NCBI RefSeq assembly: GCF_002198115.1
Contig: NZ_NGNR01000003.1
Span: 429,546 to 493,545, forward strand
Length of the DNA: 64,000 bases
Origin: Robiginitalea sediminis
GTDB lineage: Bacteria; Bacteroidota; Bacteroidia; Flavobacteriales; Flavobacteriaceae
Direction: 5' to 3'
Shown here one piece after another: positions 43,428 through 51,878 of the stretch. The notes under the pieces were generated by a model, which searched no databases, was not told the DNA's origin, and saw nothing but the letters and a program-made list of their open reading frames with translations. The number at the start of each line of letters is the position of its first letter. Position 1 is the stretch's first letter. Both the position numbers and the translations under genes were made by a program.

Positions 43428-44672
43428 TCAGGCCATGGTGTGGAATGGGGCCTGGCTGATTTCCTGGAAACGGATAATGTAGTTGGTGCCCTGTTTGGAC
43501 AGGTCGCGGATCACGGAGCCTTTCAGCTGCCGGCTCAGGTTGTGGATGAGTTTGAGTCCCAGGGATTTGCTGGTCTTGTGGGTCAGGGCCTCCGGGAAGC
43601 CTACCCCATTGTCGCCAATGCGCAGCACATACTCCTTCTGGTCCTCTTGTTCCAGGACGATGCTGATTTCACCCTGGTCCTGGTTCTGGAAACCGTATTT
43701 CAGTGCGTTGGTGACCGCCTCATTGATGAGAAGCCCCAGGGGGATGGCCGTATCGATTCCCAGTTCAATCTCGGGAATGTCCAGGTTTAGCTTGATCTTG
43801 CTCTCGGTTCCCTTGATGGATTTGATGAGGTATTCGCCCAGGTCCTGCACATAGGTCCGGTACTCGATTTTGGCCAGATCGTCCCGCATATAAAGCATTT
43901 CATGCACCATAGCCATGCAGACCACGCGGTTCTGGCTGCTTTGGAACAGGTTGCGGATATAGCTGTCCTCCACCTCCCGGCTCTGCATGCGCAGCAGGCT
44001 CGAAACGGTCTGGAGGTTGTTTTTCACCCGGTGGTGCACCTCCTTGAGTAACATTTCCTTTTCCTTCATCCGGGCCTCCATTTCCCCTTTGGTCCGGTAA
44101 AGCCGATGCTGGGTATGCATCACCTGGTACCCGAAAACACCGCCCAGCAGGTATAAGGCCAGCAGGATACTCAAAAAGGCGAAGGCGTCCCTGGAGGCTT
44201 CCGGGACGAGGTTGGTGGCAATGCTGTATTCCGCCAGGCTCTGGGAATAGATCCCTACGAGGATCAGCAGGCTTAGGGTCAGGTAGAACCGCCCGAAACG
44301 CGGGGCGGTCACATAGCCGGAAAACACCACAATAGCCAGGGTAAAGATAAAGGGGCTGTTAATCCCGCCGCTGTACAGGACAATGGTCACAGCACCCATC
44401 AGGGCCATGGTGGCCGCTATATGGAAGGTGGTTTTCAGGCTACTGTGAAACCGGTAGAGCAGCAGGTTGGCACCGTTGAGCAGGGCAAACCCAGCGAGGA
44501 CCCAGGGAATAAGCTGCCGGATATCCAGCAGGGTCCAACAAATTAAAGCCAGCAGCAGGCAACAGGCCGTGGCCGTAAGGCTTACCTTAAAGAAGAGGGC
44601 GGTTTTATCCTGGATTTGCTCCAGGTGCCGCTCGTTCTTCTTCATTCTTATGAAAATCGGCTTTTCAGACAT
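43428..44672 (-). CDS. Sensor histidine kinase, HisKA_2 type, orphan
   Basis: A 414-residue sensor kinase. Residues about 25-195 hold six or so membrane helices that act as the sensor. A cytosolic coil (RTKGEMEARMKEKEMLLKEV) leads to the HisKA_2 box VHHRVKNNLQTVSSLLRMQS near residue 210-230. The ATPase domain has NEAVTNALKYGF (N box) and IGDNGVGFP (G1). No response regulator is seen next to it. No periplasmic ligand-binding domain is seen, so the membrane helices themselves may sense the signal. It is separated from secA by a terminator. Confidence 0.9.
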   Translation of the reverse strand: MSEKPIFIRMKKNERHLEQIQDKTALFFKVSLTATACCLLLALICWTLLDIRQLIPWVLAGFALLNGANLLLYRFHSSLKTTFHIAATMALMGAVTIVLYSGGINSPFIFTLAIVVFSGYVTAPRFGRFYLTLSLLILVGIYSQSLAEYSIATNLVPEASRDAFAFLSILLALYLLGGVFGYQVMHTQHRLYRTKGEMEARMKEKEMLLKEVHHRVKNNLQTVSSLLRMQSREVEDSYIRNLFQSSQNRVVCMAMVHEMLYMRDDLAKIEYRTYVQDLGEYLIKSIKGTESKIKLNLDIPEIELGIDTAIPLGLLINEAVTNALKYGFQNQDQGEISIVLEQEDQKEYVLRIGDNGVGFPEALTHKTSKSLGLKLIHNLSRQLKGSVIRDLSKQGTNYIIRFQEISQAPFHTMA

Positions 44673-44754
44673 GCTGGCAGGTTACCTCCGGCAAAACACT
44701 TTCCCCGCAGGCACTGTAAAGCTATGCCTATTTCTGCATAAAATCAAAAAACAA

Positions 44755-44780
44755 AAAAGCGATCCTTCGGGATCGCTTTT
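44755..44780 (-). terminator. Intrinsic terminator of secA
   Basis: AAAAGCGATCC, loop TTCG, GGATCGCTTTT, with a long T run on the minus strand (read as CGCTTTTTTG). It lies between the secA stop (44803) and the start of the histidine kinase gene. Confidence 0.85.
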
Positions 44781-44802
44781 ATCGTATGGGCGCACGGGTC
44801 GG

Positions 44803-47800
44803 TTACTCGTCTACCAGCACCCATTCCCCCTTGGCCAGCAGGGGTTCGGCCTGTTTGAATTTCATGGTTTTGTTCTGTCCGGACATCACGTTTTTGATGG
44901 TAACCCGTTCATTACGCCCAATTTTCGGCTTTTCGCGCACGATGGTTTCCGTTACCTGGGGCCGGCCACCCTGTTGCTGCCCGGCGGCCCGGTTGCGGGC
45001 TGCCAGCTCGTCGCTGTTCGGGATTTCCTCCTTGCTGGTCTGCAGGTTTTCCTTGGGGCGCCGCACCTGCCGGGCCTCCTGTATGGGTTGGGAATTGGCA
45101 GCCGGCAGCTCCCCTTTGAAAAGGAAAGAGACCACGTCCTTGTTCACCTTCTCAATCATGGCTTTGAAGAGCTCAAAGGCCTCGAACTTATAGATGAGCA
45201 AGGGATCCTTCTGCTCGTGGACTGCCAGCTGTACGGACTGCTTGAGTTCGTCCATCTTGCGCAGGTGGGTCTTCCAGGCCTCATCGATAATGGCCAGGGT
45301 GATGTTCTTCTCAAAGTCCGCAATGAGTTGTTTCCCTTCACTTTCGTAAGCCCGCTTCAGGTCTGTGACCACATTCAGGGTCTTGATCCCATCGGTGAAG
45401 GGCACCACGATGCGCTCGAACTTGTTGGCCTGGTCCTCAAAGACCTTCTTGATGACCGGGAAGGCCACCTGGGCTGAGCGTCCCATTTTTTCCTGGTAGT
45501 GCCTGTATGTGGCATCGTACACCTTCTGGGCCAGTTCCTGGAAGCCGGTCTTGTTGAATTCGGCTTCCTCTACCGGGCTGGTGATGGAAAAATACTTGAT
45601 GAGCTCGAACTCGAAATTCTTGAAGTCGCTGGCAGCTTTATTGGTATCGGCAATGACCTCACAGGTATCGTAGATCATGTTTGCGATATCCACCTTCAGG
45701 CGGTCGCCCTGCAGGGCGTGGCGCCGGCGCTTGTAAACCACCTCGCGCTGGGCATTCATCACGTCGTCGTATTCCAGGAGGCGCTTGCGGATCCCGAAGT
45801 TGTTTTCCTCCACCTTCTTCTGGGCGCGCTCAATGGATTTGGTCATCATGCTGTGCTGGATGACTTCCCCCTCTTTAAGGCCCATGCGGTCCATCATCTT
45901 AGCTACGCGTTCCGAGCCGAAAAGACGCATCAGGTTGTCTTCGAGGGACACGTAGAACTGGGAACTTCCCGGATCGCCCTGGCGTCCGGAACGCCCGCGC
46001 AGCTGCCGGTCTACCCGGCGAGAATCGTGGCGCTCGGTGCCGATAATGGCCAGACCCCCGGCGGCTTTGACCTCCGCAGTCAGTTTGATGTCCGTACCCC
46101 GGCCCGCCATGTTGGTGGCAATGGTTACCACCCCGGGGTTCCCGGCCTCGGCCACAATGTCGGCCTCCTTTTTATGGAGCTTGGCATTGAGCACGTTATG
46201 CGGGATTTTCCGGATGTTGAGCATGCGGGAAAGCAATTCCGAAATTTCCACAGAGGTGGTTCCGATCAGCACCGGCCTTCCCTGTTCGGACAGGGTAGTA
46301 ACCTCCTCGATAATGGCGTTGTATTTTTCCCGTTTTGTTTTGTAGATCAGATCGTTGCGGTCATCCCGGGCAATGGGCCTGTTGGTGGGGATTTCCACCA
46401 CATCCAGCTTGTAGATTTCCCAGAATTCCCCGGCCTCGGTTACGGCGGTACCCGTCATCCCCGCCAGTTTCCGGTACATCCGGAAATAGTTTTGCAGGGT
46501 AATGGTCGCAAAGGTCTGTGTCATGGCCTCGATCTTCACGTTCTCCTTTGCCTCAATGGCCTGGTGGAGTCCGTCGGAATAGCGGCGGCCTTCCATGATC
46601 CGACCCGTTTGCTCATCCACAATCATCACTTTGTTGTCGATAACCACGTATTCCACGTCCTTTTCAAAAAGGGCATAGGCTTTCAGCAGTTGGGTCATGG
46701 TGTGGATGCGCTCGCTCTTTACGGCAAAATCCTTGAAGAGCTCGTCCTTGAGTTCGGCCTCCTTTTCAATTTCGAGATCCTGGCTTTCTATGGCAGCGAT
46801 TTCACCGCCGATGTCGGGCAAAATAAAAAAGTCCTTTTCCTGGTCCCCGGAAATCACTTCGATCCCCTTATCGGTCAGCTCGATCTGGTTGTTTTTCTCG
46901 TCGATGACAAACAGGAGCTCGGCATCTACCTGGGGCATTTCCCGGTTGTTGTCCTGCATGTAGAAGTTCTCGGTCTTCTGCAGCAGTTGCTTGATGCCCT
47001 CCTCGCTGAGGTACTTGATCAACGCCTTGTTCTTGGGCAGGCCGCGGTGGACCCGAAGCAGGAGGAACCCGCCTTCTTTTAGGTCGCCCTCGGCGATTTT
47101 CTTTTTGGCGTCGGCCAGGACCCCGGTCAGGTAACGCTGCTGGCGCTGTACCAGTTCCGAGACCTTCGGCCGGAGTTCGTTGAATTCATGGCGATCCCCT
47201 TCCGGAACGGGCCCGGAGATGATTAGCGGCGTCCGCGCATCGTCGATAAGCACGGAATCCACCTCGTCCACAATGGCGTAGTGATGGGGACGCTGTACCA
47301 GGTCGCCCGGGGTATGTGCCATATTGTCGCGCAGGTAGTCGAAGCCGAATTCGTTGTTGGTCCCATAGGTGATGTCCGCATTATAAGCGGCCCGTCGGGC
47401 GTCGCTGTTGGGCTGGTGCTTGTCGATACAATCCACCGACATCCCGTGGAATTCAAAAAGGGGCCCCATCCAGGCGCTGTCCCGCTTGGCCAGGTAGTCG
47501 TTAACTGTAACCAGGTGTACCCCGTGGCCGGCCAGGGCATTGAGGTAGACCGGGAGGGTGGCAACCAGGGTTTTCCCTTCCCCCGTCTGCATTTCGGCGA
47601 TTTTTCCCTGGTGGAGGACAATCCCCCCAATCAGCTGGACGTCGTAGTGGACCATATCCCAGGTAACGGGTTTCCCCGCAGCGTCCCAGGAGTTGCTCCA
47701 AATGGCCTTGTCGCCATCCAGGGTCACGTAATCTGCCCGCCCGGAAAGGAGGCGGTCGAATTCCGAGGCCGTTACCTCCAGGGTGGTATTCTCGGCAAAG

Positions 47801-48165
47801 CGGCGCGCCGTTTCCTTTACCACGGCAAAAGCCTCCGGCAGGATCTCATCCAGAGTTTCTGCGGTGCGCTGGTGGGCCGCGTCCATCAGCTCATCGATTT
47901 TGGCGTAGAGCTGTTCGTTTTTGTCGATATCGTCCGAGGCGTTTACCTCTTCCTGAAGCTGGCTTATTTCGGCCTTAAAGCCTTCTATCCGCTCTGCTAT
48001 AAGGGCCTTGAAGGTTAGGGTTTTCTGGCGAAGGGCATCGTGGGTAAGCCCCTGCATCTCGCCTTCGAAGGATTTGATCTTCTCCACGAGGGGTTCCAGG
48101 GCCTTAACGTCTTTCTTGGCCTTGTCGCCGACAAATGCCTTTAAGACTGAATTGATAAAACTCAT
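44803..48165 (-). CDS. secA: Protein translocase subunit SecA
   Basis: A 1120-residue preprotein-translocating ATPase, larger than the roughly 900-residue Escherichia coli protein because of an insertion after nucleotide-binding domain 1 that is common in Bacteroidota. Walker A is in GEGKTLVATLPVYLNAL, DEVDSVLIDDARTPLIIS is the DEAD-type box, and IATNMAGRGTDIKL is motif V. The C-terminus ends AEPLLAKGEWVLVDE without the zinc-binding tail. I chose ATG 48165, which gives MSFINSVLKAFVGDKAKKDV. The -7 box lies about 150 bases upstream, leaving a long leader. The hairpin at 44755-44780 terminates it. Confidence 0.97.
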   Translation of the reverse strand: MSFINSVLKAFVGDKAKKDVKALEPLVEKIKSFEGEMQGLTHDALRQKTLTFKALIAERIEGFKAEISQLQEEVNASDDIDKNEQLYAKIDELMDAAHQRTAETLDEILPEAFAVVKETARRFAENTTLEVTASEFDRLLSGRADYVTLDGDKAIWSNSWDAAGKPVTWDMVHYDVQLIGGIVLHQGKIAEMQTGEGKTLVATLPVYLNALAGHGVHLVTVNDYLAKRDSAWMGPLFEFHGMSVDCIDKHQPNSDARRAAYNADITYGTNNEFGFDYLRDNMAHTPGDLVQRPHHYAIVDEVDSVLIDDARTPLIISGPVPEGDRHEFNELRPKVSELVQRQQRYLTGVLADAKKKIAEGDLKEGGFLLLRVHRGLPKNKALIKYLSEEGIKQLLQKTENFYMQDNNREMPQVDAELLFVIDEKNNQIELTDKGIEVISGDQEKDFFILPDIGGEIAAIESQDLEIEKEAELKDELFKDFAVKSERIHTMTQLLKAYALFEKDVEYVVIDNKVMIVDEQTGRIMEGRRYSDGLHQAIEAKENVKIEAMTQTFATITLQNYFRMYRKLAGMTGTAVTEAGEFWEIYKLDVVEIPTNRPIARDDRNDLIYKTKREKYNAIIEEVTTLSEQGRPVLIGTTSVEISELLSRMLNIRKIPHNVLNAKLHKKEADIVAEAGNPGVVTIATNMAGRGTDIKLTAEVKAAGGLAIIGTERHDSRRVDRQLRGRSGRQGDPGSSQFYVSLEDNLMRLFGSERVAKMMDRMGLKEGEVIQHSMMTKSIERAQKKVEENNFGIRKRLLEYDDVMNAQREVVYKRRRHALQGDRLKVDIANMIYDTCEVIADTNKAASDFKNFEFELIKYFSITSPVEEAEFNKTGFQELAQKVYDATYRHYQEKMGRSAQVAFPVIKKVFEDQANKFERIVVPFTDGIKTLNVVTDLKRAYESEGKQLIADFEKNITLAIIDEAWKTHLRKMDELKQSVQLAVHEQKDPLLIYKFEAFELFKAMIEKVNKDVVSFLFKGELPAANSQPIQEARQVRRPKENLQTSKEEIPNSDELAARNRAAGQQQGGRPQVTETIVREKPKIGRNERVTIKNVMSGQNKTMKFKQAEPLLAKGEWVLVDE

Positions 48166-48316
48166 AGTATGCTGTATTTGAACCGCCTTTCCGGTGTAGC
48201 TTGACGGACGGTAACCGGAAGCGGTGGCTGTTGGCTGCGGGTTACATCCCGCACGGCCTGCGGTGCAAAAGGTGTTCCAGTTTTTTCGCAACCCCCGTAT
48301 AGGGTCCGCGGACTGC

Positions 48317-48324
48317 CAAAATTA
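48317..48324 (-). promoter_or_regulatory. -7 box of secA with a long leader
   Basis: Minus-strand TAATTTTG matches TAnnTTTG. It is about 151 bases before the secA ATG, so the mRNA has an unusually long 5' leader for this window. It follows a terminator at 48330-48354 belonging to the DUF2795 gene. Confidence 0.5.
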
Positions 48325-48329
48325 CATAA

Positions 48330-48354
48330 AAAAAAGCCTCAACGGAGGCTTTTT
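48330..48354 (-). terminator. Intrinsic terminator after the DUF2795 gene
   Basis: AAAAAGCCTC, loop AACG, GAGGCTTTTT, with a long T run on the minus strand after the hairpin. It ends the gene at 48379-48603. Confidence 0.85.
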
Positions 48355-48378
48355 AGTGGAATCTTAACCGATTCGGTA

Positions 48379-48603
48379 TTAATATTCATCCTCGTTCCAG
48401 AGGTAGTCTTCTTCAGTTGGGTAATCCGGCCAGATCTCCTCGATGGATTCGTAGATCTCACCGCCTTCTTCCTCCATAGACTGGAGGTTCTCCACGACTT
48501 CGAGGGGTGCCCCCGTACGGATCGCGTAATCGATCAGTTCATCCTTGGTAGCCGGCCAGGGGGCGTCGCTCAGATAGGATGCCAATTCTAGTGTCCAGTA
48601 CAT
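48379..48603 (-). CDS. DUF2795 family protein
   Basis: A 74-residue acidic protein beginning MYWTLELASYLSDAPWPATKDELIDYAIRTGAPLEVVENL, a compact helical domain of the DUF2795 family, with an acidic tail (YPTEEDYLWNEDEY). No enzyme activity is known to me. It is conserved in Bacteroidota and is flanked by its own promoter (48620-48627, with TTG 19 bases further upstream) and its own terminator, so it is a single-gene unit transcribed just ahead of secA. Confidence 0.92.
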   Translation of the reverse strand: MYWTLELASYLSDAPWPATKDELIDYAIRTGAPLEVVENLQSMEEEGGEIYESIEEIWPDYPTEEDYLWNEDEY

Positions 48604-48619
48604 CGTTTTAAAATTTTTG

Positions 48620-48627
48620 CAAAAATA
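48620..48627 (-). promoter_or_regulatory. Promoter of the DUF2795 gene
   Basis: Minus-strand TATTTTTG matches TAnnTTTG, with TTG (48649-48647) 19 bases upstream as the -33 element. It is 16 bases before the ATG at 48603, the cleanest promoter in the window. Confidence 0.75.
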
Positions 48628-48724
48628 ATTTTTAATGCTAATTGTCCAAGTAAATCATAACATATTTACCGGACATGCCCAAATTTTGCGATTTGAGCAA
48701 AAACATAACGAAGGAATTGCGGAA

Positions 48725-49294
48725 TTATTCCGTTTCGGGCGTGGGAATCCATTTTATCTCATCAGCCCCGAGTTCGGCAGACCACTTTCGCGCCAGGACA
48801 AAGAGGTAATCGGAGAGCCGGTTCAGGTAGGCCAGCAGGATTTCGTCCACCGGGCTTTGTTCGTGCAACAGGACGGTCATGCGTTCGGCACGACGGCAGA
48901 CGGTTCTGGCAATATGGCAGTAGGACACCGATGCGTGCCCTCCCGGCAGGATAAAATGGGTCATGGGGGGCAGTTCCTCGTTGAGCCGGTCAATTTCGTC
49001 TTCGAGGTCCGTAATATCGACAGCTTTCAGTTTCGGGGTCGAAAAACGTGAGGAGTTTCGTTTTTTTTCGGGTTCGGTAGCCAGCATGGCTCCCGCGGTA
49101 AACAGGCGGTCCTGGATTTTCCGGAGGAAGGCCTGGTGTTTCCCATCTACCGGTTGGTCCGCCAACAACCCCAGCCAGGAGTTCAGTTCATCTACCGTGC
49201 CGTAGCTCTGGATACGGATATGGTGTTTTGGGACACGGGTGCCCCCAAAAAGGCCGGTGGTCCCGGCGTCGCCGGTTTTTGTATAAATCTTCAT
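48725..49294 (-). CDS. Cob(I)alamin adenosyltransferase, PduO type
   Basis: A 189-residue enzyme that transfers adenosine from ATP to cobalamin to make adenosylcobalamin. It starts MKIYTKTGDAGTTGLFGGTR, the ATP-binding signature of PduO-type enzymes, and has SRFSTPKLKAVD and RTVCRRAERMTV near residue 135. Adenosylcobalamin would be needed by mutases that meaB (22892-23917) assists. The gene lies four bases downstream of the 54-residue membrane protein, which shares its promoter. Confidence 0.94.
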   Translation of the reverse strand: MKIYTKTGDAGTTGLFGGTRVPKHHIRIQSYGTVDELNSWLGLLADQPVDGKHQAFLRKIQDRLFTAGAMLATEPEKKRNSSRFSTPKLKAVDITDLEDEIDRLNEELPPMTHFILPGGHASVSYCHIARTVCRRAERMTVLLHEQSPVDEILLAYLNRLSDYLFVLARKWSAELGADEIKWIPTPETE

Positions 49295-49298
49295 GAGG

Positions 49299-49463
49299 TC
49301 AGGGGGTGTCTTTATCGGCCGTATCCGAACGCCGGTCCTTCAGGCGCTGCCCTTCCATAAAGCTGCGCGACTTCCACCGTTTCCCCTGTTTTTTGTTAAA
49401 GGTGGCAATCAGGAAGTACACCAGGAGTAACCCGCCGAGGATGTAGTAGATCGACTGATTCAT
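49299..49463 (-). CDS. Small membrane protein upstream of the adenosyltransferase
   Basis: A 54-residue protein, MNQSIYYILGGLLLVYFLIA at the start, one membrane helix (about residues 5-22) and a very basic or polar C-terminus (NKKQGKRWKSRSFMEGQRLK). No family is recognised. A -7 box lies nine bases before its ATG, and the adenosyltransferase gene starts four bases after its stop, so the two are one transcription unit. A membrane adaptor role is possible but not shown. Confidence 0.6.
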   Translation of the reverse strand: MNQSIYYILGGLLLVYFLIATFNKKQGKRWKSRSFMEGQRLKDRRSDTADKDTP

Positions 49464-49471
49464 AATTGCGT

Positions 49472-49479
49472 CAAAAATA
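49472..49479 (-). promoter_or_regulatory. -7 box of the small membrane protein/adenosyltransferase operon
   Basis: Minus-strand TATTTTTG matches TAnnTTTG, nine bases before the ATG at 49463. It supports the 54-residue gene as genuine. Confidence 0.55.
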
Positions 49480-49484
49480 GGGGT

Positions 49485-49955
49485 TTAAATCCGTATTCTA
49501 AAATGCTCCCGGGCCTGCTGGGGCCTGAAAAAGAGCAAGGCGGCGGCATGGGTTTCCACAACGACGCGGAAGGTGCCGCCGGCCAGCAGGACCTGCCACT
49601 TTTCCCTCTTTTCGGAAGCGTGTTGTCCTCCGGCATAGAGGAAGCCGTCAGGGTGCCAGGTGCCGGGCCCGGGGATGTCTTCCAGGGTTTGGGAGAGGAA
49701 CAGGTCATAAGGGGGGCCTTCCCACAGGATGCCGGGCCGCTCCCTGGCCAGCCACTGTGCAAGTCCGGAATGGGGCTCCGGTCCGGCCCGTTGTACCCGG
49801 AAGTGATCTGCCGCGGCCAGCAGGAGTTTTTTATCAGGAGGGAGCCCCTTGTATGACTTGGTATACAGGGCCTTGTCCAGAAAACGGTAAACGAAGGGCG
49901 AATGGGTGCCATGGCGGTTTCGGGCCCTTAGGTTGAAAAGCAGTCGGTGCAGCAT
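49485..49955 (-). CDS. Shortened relative of flavobacterial class I methyltransferases, likely inactive
   Basis: A 156-residue protein with the N-terminal signature LRARNRHGTHSPFVYRFLDKALY and a C-terminus ending LLFFRPQQAREHFRIRI, both of which I know from about 260-residue flavobacterial SAM-dependent methyltransferases. The central SAM-binding Gly-rich loop is missing, and only YDLFLSQTLED-like remains are seen. It therefore looks like an internally deleted paralogue or a pseudogene in the making. I chose ATG 49955 because the longer frame (TTG 49973) overlaps the -7 box at 49971-49978. Its frame is intact, with no internal stop. Confidence 0.6.
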   Translation of the reverse strand: MLHRLLFNLRARNRHGTHSPFVYRFLDKALYTKSYKGLPPDKKLLLAAADHFRVQRAGPEPHSGLAQWLARERPGILWEGPPYDLFLSQTLEDIPGPGTWHPDGFLYAGGQHASEKREKWQVLLAGGTFRVVVETHAAALLFFRPQQAREHFRIRI

Positions 49956-49970
49956 GGCGGGAAATTTTGG

Positions 49971-49978
49971 CAAAGATA
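49971..49978 (-). promoter_or_regulatory. -7 box of the shortened methyltransferase gene
   Basis: Minus-strand TATCTTTG matches TAnnTTTG and ends 15 bases before ATG 49955. It overlaps the alternative TTG start, which it therefore excludes. Confidence 0.55.
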
Positions 49979-49997
49979 CGCCTCCGGAAGGGTTCGG

Positions 49998-51878
49998 TTA
50001 GCCTTCCTCAATGGCGGCCAGCTCAAACCAGCGCTCTGTCTTGGTTTCCAGGTCGGACAGGATGGCGGCCAGTTCAATGGAGAGGGCGTCCATCCGGTTG
50101 CCCTCTTCCTCAGGGTTGGCAAACGCCGCTTCTATTTCTTTTTTCCGTTCCTCGAGGGCAGCGATTTCCTTTTCCAGCCCTTCGTATTCCCGCTGCTCCC
50201 GGTAGGAGCGTTTTCCCTTGCGCATGCCCGATCCTGTCGGCTGGGCTTCGGTTTTACCCGGGGAGGATGGGCGGGTGGGTGCTGCAGCCTCCTGATCCTC
50301 CGGGAACCCTGTCTGGCGGTAGTCGGAATAGTTGCCGGGAAAATCCCGGATACCGCCTTCCCCATCGAACACGAAGAGGTGGTCGGTGATCTTGTCCATA
50401 AAATAACGGTCGTGAGAAACGATGAGCAGGGTGCCCGGATACTCCTGCAGGAAAGCTTCCAGGACATTGAGGGTAACAATGTCCAGATCGTTGGTGGGTT
50501 CGTCCAGGATGAGGAAATTCGGGTTCTGGATCAGTACCGTACACAGCATAAGCCGCTTTTGTTCACCCCCGCTGAGTTTTTCGATAAAGTCGTACTGGGC
50601 CTTGCGGTCGAAGAGGAAGCGCTCCAGGAGTTGCTGGGCCGAGAGTTGGCGTCCTTTTTTCAGGGGGATGTAGTCGCCAAATTCCCTCACGGCGTCAATG
50701 ACCCGCTTCCCGGGGTCTGCCTGTTTGCCCTGCTGGGTGTAATAGCCCAGGTGTACCGTCTCGCCCCGGACCACCTTCCCAGCCGTGGGTTCCAGAAGCC
50801 CGGCCACCAGATTCAGGAAGCTGGTCTTGCCGCTCCCGTTGGGACCGATAAGCCCGATGCGTTCCCCCCTTTTGAAATGGTAGGTAAAGTGCTCAAAAAG
50901 GGGTTGCTCCCCAAACTGTACTGCTGCGTTATGGAGTTCGATCACCTTGGTCCCCAGCCGCTCCATATTGATCTCCAGCTCCAGCTCCCGTGCATCCGAT
51001 TTTCGGGACACGCGCTGTTTGAGGGCATGGAAGTCGTCTATGCGCGACTTGGATTTGGTGGTTCGGGCCTTGGGTTGCTTTCGCATCCACTCCAATTCCC
51101 TTCGGTAGAGGGACCGGGCCTTCTTCTCCGTGGTTGCGGCCACGGCCTCCCGCTCGGCCTTTTCCCGGAGGTAGTCCTCGTACTGCCCGGGGTAAGGCTG
51201 CAGCGCCCCGTCTTCCAGTTCCAGGATCTGGTTGCATACGCGGTCCAGGAAATACCGGTCGTGGGTAACCATCAGCAGGCTGGTGTCCTGCGTCCTGAAA
51301 TAGTTCTCCAGCCACTCGATCATTTCCAGGTCCAGGTGGTTGGTGGGCTCGTCCAGCAGCAGGAGATCCGGGTCTTCGATGAGGGCGTGGGCCAGTGCAA
51401 GGCGGCGTTTCTGCCCCCCGGAGAGTGAACCTACGAGGGCCTTCGGGTTATCCAGGCGGAGGCGCGACAGGATTTGGTTAAAGCGAGTTTCCAGGTCCCA
51501 TGCACCGGCCCGCTCCATGGCTTCGTAAGCCTTCTGGTAGGCTTTGGTGTCTTCCGGGTTTTGCAGGGCCGCTTCATATGCCCCCAGGGTGCGGACCAGG
51601 TGGTTGTCCGAGGCGAAAAGGGTATCGCGAACGGTGAGCCCGGGGTCCAGGTAAGGTTCCTGTTCCAGGTAGGCCATCCGGATCCCTTTGCGGTAGGTTA
51701 CCGTCCCGGTATCTGGCGGGTGCTTGCCGGCCAGGATATCGAGCAGGGTCGATTTTCCGCTTCCGTTGCGGGCTACCAGGGCAATTTTCTGCCCCTGGTT
51801 TACCCCCAGGGTAAGCCCGGAAAACAGTTCCCGTTCCCCATAGGATTTCGATAGGTTGTCGGCGCTGAGCAGGTTCAC
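49998..51878 (-). CDS. ABC-F family ATP-binding protein, Uup-like
   Basis: A 626-residue protein with two ABC domains. Walker A motifs are ARNGSGKSTLLDI and GPNGSGKTSFLNL, and the signatures are LSGGQKRRLALAHAL and LSGGEQKRLMLCTVL. Walker B motifs are LLLDEPTNHLD and LILDEPTNDLD. The C-terminal coil, with YEGLEKEIAALEERKKEIEAAF, resembles the Uup DNA-binding tail. ABC-F proteins act on ribosomes or branched DNA, not as transporters. The GTG start at 51878 is supported by a four-base GTGA overlap with the upstream gene stop and the family-typical NLLSADNLSKSYGE N-terminus. Confidence 0.93.
   Translation of the reverse strand: MNLLSADNLSKSYGERELFSGLTLGVNQGQKIALVARNGSGKSTLLDILAGKHPPDTGTVTYRKGIRMAYLEQEPYLDPGLTVRDTLFASDNHLVRTLGAYEAALQNPEDTKAYQKAYEAMERAGAWDLETRFNQILSRLRLDNPKALVGSLSGGQKRRLALAHALIEDPDLLLLDEPTNHLDLEMIEWLENYFRTQDTSLLMVTHDRYFLDRVCNQILELEDGALQPYPGQYEDYLREKAEREAVAATTEKKARSLYRRELEWMRKQPKARTTKSKSRIDDFHALKQRVSRKSDARELELEINMERLGTKVIELHNAAVQFGEQPLFEHFTYHFKRGERIGLIGPNGSGKTSFLNLVAGLLEPTAGKVVRGETVHLGYYTQQGKQADPGKRVIDAVREFGDYIPLKKGRQLSAQQLLERFLFDRKAQYDFIEKLSGGEQKRLMLCTVLIQNPNFLILDEPTNDLDIVTLNVLEAFLQEYPGTLLIVSHDRYFMDKITDHLFVFDGEGGIRDFPGNYSDYRQTGFPEDQEAAAPTRPSSPGKTEAQPTGSGMRKGKRSYREQREYEGLEKEIAALEERKKEIEAAFANPEEEGNRMDALSIELAAILSDLETKTERWFELAAIEEG

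Noticed and set aside
45499-47082. A 527-codon open frame on the + strand opposite secA
   Set aside because: It is the antisense shadow of the strongly conserved secA gene. High GC makes long open antisense frames common here, and the translation has no recognisable motif.
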